DNA from: Acidithiobacillus sp.
GTDB lineage: Bacteria > Pseudomonadota > Gammaproteobacteria > Acidithiobacillales > Acidithiobacillaceae
Direction: 5' to 3'
Assembly (NCBI GenBank): GCA_028065135.1
Contig: JAPTWR010000120.1
Location: 1-9,566 of the forward strand
Length of the DNA: 9,566 nucleotides
The position numbers and the translations under genes are program-made. Under the pieces are notes generated by a model that was given only the letters and a program-made list of their open reading frames with translations, searched no databases and was not told the origin of the DNA. Numbering within the stretch: the stretch's first letter is position 1; each line of letters starts with the position of its first letter. Shown here in pieces: positions 1-6,696 of the stretch.

Positions 1-2
1 GC

Positions 3-401
3 ACCCTGCACAAACCATCAAAAGAACCTCAGAAAACCACCGAAGAACTGGTCCCGATTGTCGTTGCTGCCTTAGCAGGAGCCATGGATTCACGGGAACT
101 CGCCACCGCTACGGGATTTCCGCCTGCAGCGGTTGGCAACGCTTTAAGATTGGCGAGCAATTACGGGTTGGTCAGCAAGGTGCCGCCTTTCGACAAGCGC
201 GTGATGACCTGGGAACGCACCAAAGGAAAGGCGTACACGACCGCGCTAAACGCCTGGGAAACACGTCGTAAAAAGCCTCCCAAGTCATCGCAACAGCCTG
301 AGAATCCAACCAATACCCTTTCATCATCCCGCATCAATGAGGCGTTTTGGAGCCGCTGGCTGCGCAATGACCCGTCTACCCGACCAAAACTCGATGACTG
401 A
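3..401 (+). CDS. Probable winged-helix DNA-binding protein, C-terminal part (5' end outside window)
   Basis: The reading frame is open from the left edge to the TGA at 399-401, so the gene starts upstream and only its last 132 codons are visible. An internal ATG at 84 has no convincing ribosome binding site, and the frame upstream of it is coding-like, so it is probably not the start. The segment from about 84 to 235 reads like a helix-turn-helix followed by a wing: DSRELATATGFPPAAVGNAL, then SNYGLVSKV and KRVMTWERT. The tail is basic and rich in Pro, Ser and Lys. I do not recognise a specific family. It could be a plasmid or phage type regulator, or a DprA-like or MarR-like winged-helix tail. 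It runs opposite to the mer remnants and lies outside the transposon-like debris, so it may be flanking DNA. Coding status is fairly sure and function is weak. Confidence 0.6.
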   Translation, partial: TLHKPSKEPQKTTEELVPIVVAALAGAMDSRELATATGFPPAAVGNALRLASNYGLVSKVPPFDKRVMTWERTKGKAYTTALNAWETRRKKPPKSSQQPENPTNTLSSSRINEAFWSRWLRNDPSTRPKLDD

Positions 402-576
402 CCATCACGCACCCCCATTTGTTGTGCGGACTCGCCTGTTGTGGGGGCGGCGTCTGTCAACCGCGAAAAGGCATCGAGAAATGGCCCAGAATCGGTTTTT
501 GATGGCCTAAGTGTAACGGCTTGCAATCGAAAACGGTGTGCTCAGATTAACTGCAACTGACGACGCCCCTGTCCGC
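402..576. other. Gap with no recognisable gene
   Basis: No convincing gene is visible here. Short frames on the minus strand are antisense to the upstream partial gene. A 6-bp inverted repeat (CCCCCA at 412-417, TGGGGG at 442-447) has a 24-base loop and no T-tract, so it is at best a poor terminator. The boundary between flanking DNA and the broken transposon-like segment must lie here, but no terminal inverted repeat or target duplication can be recognised by eye. Confidence 0.4.
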
Positions 577-600
577 TTGAGGTATGCCTCAACCTGACGG
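577..600. promoter_or_regulatory. Res-like dyad, possible resolvase site remnant of a Tn21-type transposon
   Basis: The sequence contains a perfect dyad, TTGAGG-tatg-CCTCAA (577-592), followed by CCTGACGG. Read on the minus strand it begins CCGTCAGGTTGAGGCATACC, which resembles from memory the resolvase-binding subsites of Tn21-subgroup Tn3-family transposons. It lies immediately beyond the DUF3330-like remnant. No resolvase or transposase gene is present, so it would be a relic. The match rests on recall, not alignment. Confidence 0.4.
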
Positions 601-711
601 CGGCGAATCGCAAGCGCTCGGTTCGGTCGCAATGCTGATCCGCGCATGGAAGCGCAGGTAGCACTCCAGCCCGCAGAAGTGCTCGACGTACTCCGCGCCT
701 TCCGGGGTGAA
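589..711 (-). pseudogene. DUF3330-like fragment, mer-transposon accessory ORF
   Basis: In the minus-strand frame ending at the TGA at 589-591, residues [20 protein letters not shown] can be read. The [15 protein letters not shown] core (about 658-702) matches what I recall of the small DUF3330 proteins that accompany mercury transposons of the Tn3 family. The usual N-terminal part with its Cys-x-x-Cys pair is missing. The frame runs into the YHS gene's stop region with no start codon or ribosome binding site, and the tail after the core is unlike the family. It is best read as a truncated relic whose 5' end was replaced when the neighbouring YHS gene arrived. The overlapping 73-codon frame starting at 728 is a shadow. 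Confidence 0.5.
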
Positions 712-727
712 TAACGTAATTTGTACA

Positions 728-1102
728 TTAACTACAGCATCCTCGACCTCCAGAAAATATGCCAGCAAATTCCATTTCTCCGGACAAGCGCTTCAGATAA
801 TATTCGGGATCTTCCCGAAAAACAGTAATGCAATGCGGGCATCTACAAAAATACAGTTCCTTATCTCGAAAACTAATTGCCACAGTTTGATTGATTGGTT
901 TTTCAGCCAAACAACTTGGGCACACAACGAGACTATTTGTTTCTTCCAGCAGGGTTTCGGCATTTTCTTGGAACGTAACGGCACACCCGTCGCAACAGAA
1001 TGAATATTCCTTTCCTCGATATTCCTGTATAACAGCATTCTCTTTAGTAATGCCCAACCTTACTAAGGAGCAACCGCATGTGGGGCAAATCAGTGTTGTC
1101 AT
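728..1102 (-). CDS. Small protein with two YHS/TRASH-like metal-binding repeats
   Basis: This encodes a 124-residue soluble protein with two tandem cysteine-rich modules. Repeat 1 (about residues 6-54) has CPTC near the start and SFCCDGC at 35-40. Repeat 2 (about 61-106) has CPSC, then YFCRCPHC at 84-91. Each ends in a helix-like segment ([29 protein letters not shown]). The tail ends GRGCCS, a vicinal Cys pair like that at the end of MerA. YHS/TRASH modules bind soft metals, so a role as a metal chaperone or sensor is plausible but inferred. The ATG at 1102 is preferred because GGAGG (1110-1114) lies 7 bases upstream. The GTG at 1108 would be only one base from it. The gene is visibly more AT-rich than the mer genes on the same strand, suggesting separate acquisition. 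It sits downstream of the merE fragments and may have its own promoter. Confidence 0.75.
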   Translation of the reverse strand: MTTLICPTCGCSLVRLGITKENAVIQEYRGKEYSFCCDGCAVTFQENAETLLEETNSLVVCPSCLAEKPINQTVAISFRDKELYFCRCPHCITVFREDPEYYLKRLSGEMEFAGIFSGGRGCCS

Positions 1103-1109
1103 GTTCACA

Positions 1110-1178
1110 CCTCCATTAATTCTCTGATATATAACGTCTGAATTTAGCGGAGCGCTTCTGTTACGTCTCTCGTTATAT
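1110..1178 (-). promoter_or_regulatory. AT-rich leader of the YHS gene with an 8-bp inverted repeat
   Basis: The region upstream of the YHS gene is AT-rich and contains an 8-bp inverted repeat: ATATAACG at 1129-1136 and CGTTATAT at 1171-1178. The minus strand shows a TATATA-type -10 candidate (1128-1133), but no good -35 hexamer is seen 16-18 bases further up. The repeat could be an operator for a metal regulator or a relic of an insertion boundary. Only the dyad and the GGAGG at 1110-1114 are directly visible. Confidence 0.35.
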
Positions 1179-1292
1179 TAGTAAGGGGTATCCCATGTCG
1201 AAGTCGTCGGCAGAAAAGCGCACGGCGAGGGCACGCAAGGCATCGAACGTGGCGAACAGTGCCGGATTGCCGCAGGCATCAGTTCGGACGAC
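1173..1292 (-). pseudogene. Unidentified C-terminal coding fragment
   Basis: One minus-strand frame ends at the TAA at 1173-1175. From about 1292 it reads VVRTDACGNPALFATFDALR and then ALAVRFSADDFDMGYPLLI. Its codons mostly end in G or C, as in the genuine mer genes here, while the other two frames look like noise. It joins directly to the broken merE without a start codon. It is likely the tail of a gene fused to merE by deletion. I do not recognise the family. Confidence 0.3.
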
Positions 1293-1402
1293 TCGGCCAC
1301 AGGCAGGAACAGGAGAGACAGGTGAGCACGACCCGCCCGCCCCACAGATAGCCGGTGAACGGCTTGCGTGTTTCGGTCGGCCCAGCGTTCGGGGCTATTC
1401 AT
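1279..1402 (-). pseudogene. merE: Truncated, frameshifted merE (after merD)
   Basis: The start is typical of merE: ATG at 1402 followed by NSPE, overlapping the ancestral merD stop. After about ten codons the frame changes. In the next frame one reads TETRKPFTGYLWGGRVVLTC, matching the family's KPITGYLWG-x-x-x-VLTC region, and then the match is lost (LSCSCLWPSRPN, stop at 1279). The second Cys pair and the two membrane helices of MerE, a small inner-membrane mercury carrier, are absent, so this copy cannot be functional. A longer open frame through the region is an artefact of the shift. Its position after merD is the classic merA-merD-merE order. Confidence 0.7.
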
Positions 1403-1760
1403 GGCAAACTCTCCGCGTGCTGTGCTCGCTCGGCAGGGTGGCCAACTGCGCTTCCAGATCGGCCAACGCTTCGCGTCGGCGTTTGACGATCTGGCGCAGC
1501 GCGGTAAGCTGCGCGGCGGCCTGGTCGCCGTCCGACGTATCGAGTGCCCGGCACAACCGCGCCAGCGCATCGAGGCCGATGCCCGCTTCGAAGGCAGCCC
1601 GCACCAAGCACAGCCGTTGCAAGGCCGCCTCGTCGAACAGACCGTAGCCGCCTTGGGTACGCGCCACCGGCCGCAGCAGTCCGCGCAGCAAGTAGTCGCG
1701 CACGATATGCACGCTGACACCCGCGCCCTCAGCCAGCTTGGAAATTGTGTACCGATTCAT
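1395..1760 (-). CDS. merD: MerD, mercury-operon co-regulator (altered C-terminus)
   Basis: MerD is a MerR-family protein thought to act with MerR at the mer operator to switch expression down once Hg(II) is gone. The 121-residue product starts [20 protein letters not shown], followed by a winged-helix region ([20 protein letters not shown]) and the family block [20 protein letters not shown], then a helical dimerisation segment to about residue 110. The ATG at 1760 is chosen over 1766 because AAGGAAC is correctly spaced from it and it matches the known N-terminus. The end is unusual. The protein finishes [10 protein letters not shown], while the adjacent frame encodes the usual family ending QHAESLP with its TGA overlapping the merE ATG. 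A small deletion near codon 109 has therefore shifted the last residues, probably with little effect on the DNA-binding half. It lies two bases after the glucoamylase stop. Confidence 0.92.
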   Translation of the reverse strand: MNRYTISKLAEGAGVSVHIVRDYLLRGLLRPVARTQGGYGLFDEAALQRLCLVRAAFEAGIGLDALARLCRALDTSDGDQAAAQLTALRQIVKRRREALADLEAQLATLPSEHSTRRVCHE

Positions 1761-1762
1761 GT

Positions 1763-3808
1763 TCATGTTCCTTTACGACTCGAAGCGCCCAGCAGCCGGA
1801 TATACTCCGCGTGAGCCCACACCAGAGGTGTGGCCGAACCCGTGCCATGGCCCAGACGCGGTTCTGTATCCCACACTTGCTCGGGCAGCATGCCGTTTTC
1901 GTTGGCAAAGCACTCCAGCGCCTTGATGTAGGGCCGGGAGTCGCGTCCGGCGGCAACTTCATAGTGTCCGCGCTCGCCGGTGAGCAACGGCCACAAGCGT
2001 CCGCGCCCGGTACCATCGAATGGTGAACCGTCCTCGTGCTCACCGTAACCATCCCCGTTGTAGCGATACCACGCCGGTCCGCAAGGCGTCTCGCGTCGGC
2101 ACAGTGCATCCCATACCGGCAGGGTCTTGAGAACGTGCAGGTCGGCGGCGGTGCGCAGACCCAGGCGTACCAACTCCAGGAAACCGCCGTCTACCACGCA
2201 ACATTGGGACTGGTTGTACATTGCTTCCGCTGGTAGATTGCGAATTGGCAGAAATACTCGACACTCTGGCAGATGCTCACCGGTGTCGACCGACGGGATC
2301 AGGGCGATACGCTCGTAGTGCTCGGGATGGCCGAAGAGCAATCGACCGCAATCGGTGAAGGTCCAATCCTCGATGCGTTGTTCCCAGTCTTGCGCCACCT
2401 GTCGGTAAGTGACGGCCTGCGCCCCTTTTCCGGTCGCATCGGCCACCGCTGCCGCAGCGCGCAGCGCGGCAACCACTACCGCCAGGGTATGGGGACTGTA
2501 ACCTCTGTTCTCCTCCCAGCGGTCCTGGGGGGTGACCGGCCCATGGTTCACCAGGAAATCGGCGGCACGCTGTACCACGGGATACGGGTCGAAGTCCAAG
2601 AGCCCTTCGTGGTGCAGGTGGTTGGCCAACAGCACCGAATAGCCGACTTCGTCGAGCTGCAGGCCTTGCCAGTAGGGCCTGCCATCCACCCAGAAATTCT
2701 GAAAGAAGCTTCCATCCTCGCGCTGTCGAGAGAACAAATAATGCAGAATCTGCGCTGGCCTCTCCCGGTCGCCGGCGGCGAGCAAGCCCATGGCCTGGTG
2801 GTAGAGATCGCGCGGCCAGACCAAGTGATAGCCGCCAATCGGCTGGTCCGCCGATGCCGATTCGCCCCAGGGAATGGACAACGAGGCCACGCCCGCGCCG
2901 CGATGAATCTTGTCGATATGCGTACGCAACACCGCGATGCTACGCCGGTAAAGCTGCCCGCCGTCGCCGCTCTGGGCCGACAGATCGAGCAATCCGCGCT
3001 GATAAGCGCGCCACCCTTCCATGTAGCGATTGAGAACCGACGCGAATCCGTTGCGGTCCAGGCAGCCGCTTGCAGCCTTGATGGCCGTCCGCTCGCTGTT
3101 GCCGAACCCGACACAAAGCATGAAATGACCGTCTGGCGGCAACTCCAGTTCTGCCGTCAGCGCAATATTGCCCGGTCCCGCTGTCGTGAAGTTCCATTCT
3201 AGGTGCCGGTGTCTGTTTATATCCTGCCAGCCGTCGGAATGACCCACATAGCCGGCTGACATGCGTGAGAAGGGTACCGTGGCGGTTACCGCAGCGTATC
3301 GAGACCCGCGCCAGGCGATGAGCCAGTCGCATTCGTTGGCGCCATATTCAACGCGACCGTGGTTATCCGACCCCTGGTTGTCGAGATGGGGCGCCCACAG
3401 CAGATACAGGCGGTAATGTCGGGCTGCTTCCACCAAAGGCTCGAAGTGGACTCGCTCAAGCACGCAGTCGGCATCGGGATCCGTGCAGACCGTCTTGATC
3501 AGTCGGTAGCGGCCTTGCGGATCTCGGCTGACAATCTGGAAGGCCGGAATGCCGTCTTCGATCCACTCGACGCTATGTTCCAGATCGCGTCGCTCTTCGT
3601 GAAATAGCTCACCACCATCGGTGATCAGGAACTGAAGATCGCGTTGATTCGGACAGTCGATCGTCGGATGATAAACCTCGGTTAACACACCGTCGGCGAC
3701 GGTGAACCAGACGCGGGAACGTTCACTCAAGGCAGTGCCCACAGCCTGCTTGTGGGCACTGGCCCAAGTGCTGGGCAGGCCTGGCTGCCCGAACGGAAGT
3801 TCGCTCAT
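1763..3808 (-). CDS. GH15 glucoamylase (glucan 1,4-alpha-glucosidase) inside the mer operon
   Basis: The predicted product is a 681-residue exo-acting enzyme releasing glucose from alpha-1,4-glucans or dextrins. The N-terminal third ([10 protein letters not shown], then [20 protein letters not shown]) is the beta-sandwich domain of bacterial glucoamylases and glucodextranases. The (alpha/alpha)6 barrel begins near residue 285. Motifs are [16 protein letters not shown] (325-340), [36 protein letters not shown] with the general-acid Glu (432/433), [17 protein letters not shown], and PEQVWD with the catalytic base Glu643. All catalytic residues appear intact. There is no signal peptide, so it should act in the cytoplasm on storage glucans. 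The start at 3808 follows AAGGAGA at good spacing; in-frame codons back to 3868 lack a site. Length fits the core family, without the C-terminal extension of some homologues. It begins 56 bases after merA and ends two bases before merD, so co-expression with mercury resistance is expected. This is not a usual mer gene. Confidence 0.93.
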   Translation of the reverse strand: MSELPFGQPGLPSTWASAHKQAVGTALSERSRVWFTVADGVLTEVYHPTIDCPNQRDLQFLITDGGELFHEERRDLEHSVEWIEDGIPAFQIVSRDPQGRYRLIKTVCTDPDADCVLERVHFEPLVEAARHYRLYLLWAPHLDNQGSDNHGRVEYGANECDWLIAWRGSRYAAVTATVPFSRMSAGYVGHSDGWQDINRHRHLEWNFTTAGPGNIALTAELELPPDGHFMLCVGFGNSERTAIKAASGCLDRNGFASVLNRYMEGWRAYQRGLLDLSAQSGDGGQLYRRSIAVLRTHIDKIHRGAGVASLSIPWGESASADQPIGGYHLVWPRDLYHQAMGLLAAGDRERPAQILHYLFSRQREDGSFFQNFWVDGRPYWQGLQLDEVGYSVLLANHLHHEGLLDFDPYPVVQRAADFLVNHGPVTPQDRWEENRGYSPHTLAVVVAALRAAAAVADATGKGAQAVTYRQVAQDWEQRIEDWTFTDCGRLLFGHPEHYERIALIPSVDTGEHLPECRVFLPIRNLPAEAMYNQSQCCVVDGGFLELVRLGLRTAADLHVLKTLPVWDALCRRETPCGPAWYRYNGDGYGEHEDGSPFDGTGRGRLWPLLTGERGHYEVAAGRDSRPYIKALECFANENGMLPEQVWDTEPRLGHGTGSATPLVWAHAEYIRLLGASSRKGT

Positions 3809-3864
3809 GGTCTCCTTGGTCTTGCGACGTTCATGCCGCAACGGGACTCCTTTATCAATCCGTC

Positions 3865-5968
<2,104 letters not shown>

Positions 5969-6037
5969 GGACAGATCCTCCTGGTCATCACGCTATGTCA
6001 TCACGATATAAGCTTATTATAGGGGTTGGGTAGGCCC

Positions 6038-6068
6038 AACTTACTGCCGTACCAGGGTACGGAGTCAA
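6038..6068 (-). promoter_or_regulatory. MerR-type mer promoter/operator driving merC-merA-GH15-merD
   Basis: The minus strand reads TTGACT (-35, 6063-6068), a 19-base spacer, and TAAGTT (-10, 6038-6043). The spacer contains the dyad CCGTAC-n4-GTACGG (6047-6062). This overlong spacer with the dyad is the hallmark of MerR-controlled promoters, where Hg-MerR untwists the DNA to align the two hexamers. The spacing and dyad match the well-studied Tn21/Tn501 element. The gene for MerR is not adjacent: the upstream side holds a broken merE instead. Transcription should start about 60 bases before merC. Confidence 0.92.
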
Positions 6069-6275
6069 GGGCCTGATGCCCGCAACGCCAGCGACAGCGA
6101 CAGAAGGAACAAGTCGGTCAAACCGAGCGCCGCGATAACCCAAATGCTCACCGAGGAACGTGCCGGCGTCGTACCTGCCAGCACGACGGCAATGAAGAGG
6201 TGGCAGGGGCAGGTCAGCACAGCCAGTTCGCCCCACAGGTAGGCGGTGATGGACTGGCGCTCGGGGCCGTTTCAT
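6065..6275 (-). pseudogene. merE: Frameshifted merE upstream of the mer promoter
   Basis: The main frame reads ERQSITAYLWGELAVLTCPC, then HLFIAVVLAGTT and IAALGLTDLFLLSLSLAL, closely matching MerE (inner-membrane mercury carrier with a CPC motif). Three frame changes are visible. After ATG at 6275 an extra A in ATGAAACGG pushes the start out of frame (removing it gives MNGPERQS). Between GTT and IAAL the expected AGTFLGEHLG segment lies in another frame, as if one base were lost and one gained. The frame ends at a TGA (6065-6067) inside the TTGACT -35 hexamer of the merC promoter. So a merE that belonged to another mer operon abuts this operon, and its start is about 25 bases from the kdp control region. 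It may be a true pseudogene or contain sequencing errors. Confidence 0.75.
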
Positions 6276-6300
6276 GCGGGACAGGCACTCTGTCGATCCA

Positions 6301-6356
6301 AATTTATAGACAAATTATATGTATTTTATATGGAATTTATAGATGGAACCTTGCTA
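6301..6356 (+). promoter_or_regulatory. kdp control region, copy 1
   Basis: This AT-rich block has repeated TTTATA-like words and shares an identical 24-base core with copy 2 (6324-6347 here, 8553-8576 there), followed in both by CTTGCTAGT. Sequence before and after is less conserved. In E. coli the response regulator KdpE binds a T/A-rich site upstream of kdpF, and the two TTTATA words flanking ATGGAA are the obvious operator candidates. If TTGCTA (6351-6356) is a -35 hexamer, no good -10 follows at 17-19 bases, unlike copy 2. The assignment to KdpE is inferred from position and composition. Confidence 0.6.
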
Positions 6357-6515
6357 GTCTTCGTGTATGTGGCGGGCAACGATTCACCGGAAGATAGAAT
6401 CCTTACTGATGAACAGTGATCCGTGCTTATCCGGTTAGCGCCCAACCATACCAGACTAGATGTGGTGGGTAGTTATGGTATCCGATATATTAGTTATAGT
6501 GCCTTTAAGCACGCA
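6357..6515 (+). other. Long untranslated stretch before copy-1 leader gene
   Basis: About 160 bases separate the control region from the leader-gene remnant, against about 65 in copy 2. No gene is visible. A hairpin can be drawn between CCCAACCA (6441-6448) and TGGTGGG (6463-6469) with one bulged base, and ACCATA (6445-6450) could instead pair with TATGGT (6474-6479). No T-tract follows, so it is not a clear terminator. This may be inserted or diverged DNA, or a leader RNA. Confidence 0.35.
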
Positions 6516-6598
6516 GTGATCTATCAGCTTATTTTTGTGGTAGTTTTTGGTTTTATGGAGGCGCCGAGATGCTGGGACGAATGAGGAGGCACAAATGA
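6516..6598 (+). pseudogene. Frameshifted copy of the kdp leader micro-gene
   Basis: The intact 30-residue leader gene of copy 2 (8652-8744) has a damaged counterpart here. From a possible GTG at 6516 one frame reads VIYQLIFVVVFGF, resembling the hydrophobic half of copy 2 (ELIYLLIIIGFF). The C-terminal half lies in another frame, EMLGRMRRHK against ELLDRLRSIK, and its TGA overlaps the kdpF start (ATGA at 6595-6598) exactly as in copy 2. No Shine-Dalgarno site is visible before 6516. The gene is therefore probably inactive, though the AGGAGG serving kdpF (6584-6589) is kept. Confidence 0.5.
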
Positions 6599-6696
6599 CC
6601 GCCTTCGGCTGGGTTGGTCTGAGATTGCGCGTCATCCTGTTCTTTTACTTGCTGTCGTTCTTGTCGTTCCCACCCAAAGCGGAGCAATCCTTATGA
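6595..6696 (+). CDS. kdpF: KdpF-like small membrane subunit, copy 1
   Basis: This is a 33-residue single-span protein, MTAFGWVGLRLRVILFFYLL plus SFLSFPPKAEQSL. KdpF is a stabilising peptide of the KdpFABC K+ pump. It aligns with the 30-residue copy 2 (M-x-AF-x-W-x-GL-x-L ... LF-x-YLL-x-FL-x-x-P). AGGAGG sits 5 bases before the ATG, and the stop overlaps the kdpA start in ATGA (6693-6696), the classic coupling. Two arginines sit within the hydrophobic stretch (residues 10 and 12), where copy 2 has Gly, so membrane insertion may be poorer. The tail is longer and unlike copy 2, suggesting relaxed selection. Confidence 0.75.
   Translation: MTAFGWVGLRLRVILFFYLLSFLSFPPKAEQSL

Noticed and set aside
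412..447. Possible terminator CCCCCA/TGGGGG
   Set aside because: The stem is only 6 bp, the loop is 24 bases and there is no T-tract.
1178..1720. 180-codon minus-strand frame running through merD and merE
   Set aside because: It is out of frame with merD and only joins merE's first codons by chance. Real homology is split between other frames.
2273..3202. 309-codon open frame on the plus strand
   Set aside because: It is antisense to the glucoamylase, whose motifs are intact. The translation has no recognisable family blocks and simply mirrors GC-rich codon bias.
6332..6355. Sigma-54 promoter at TGG...TTGCT in the kdp control regions
   Set aside because: The GG to GC spacing does not fit the -24/-12 rule from either GG, so a sigma-70 type promoter with an activator is more likely.
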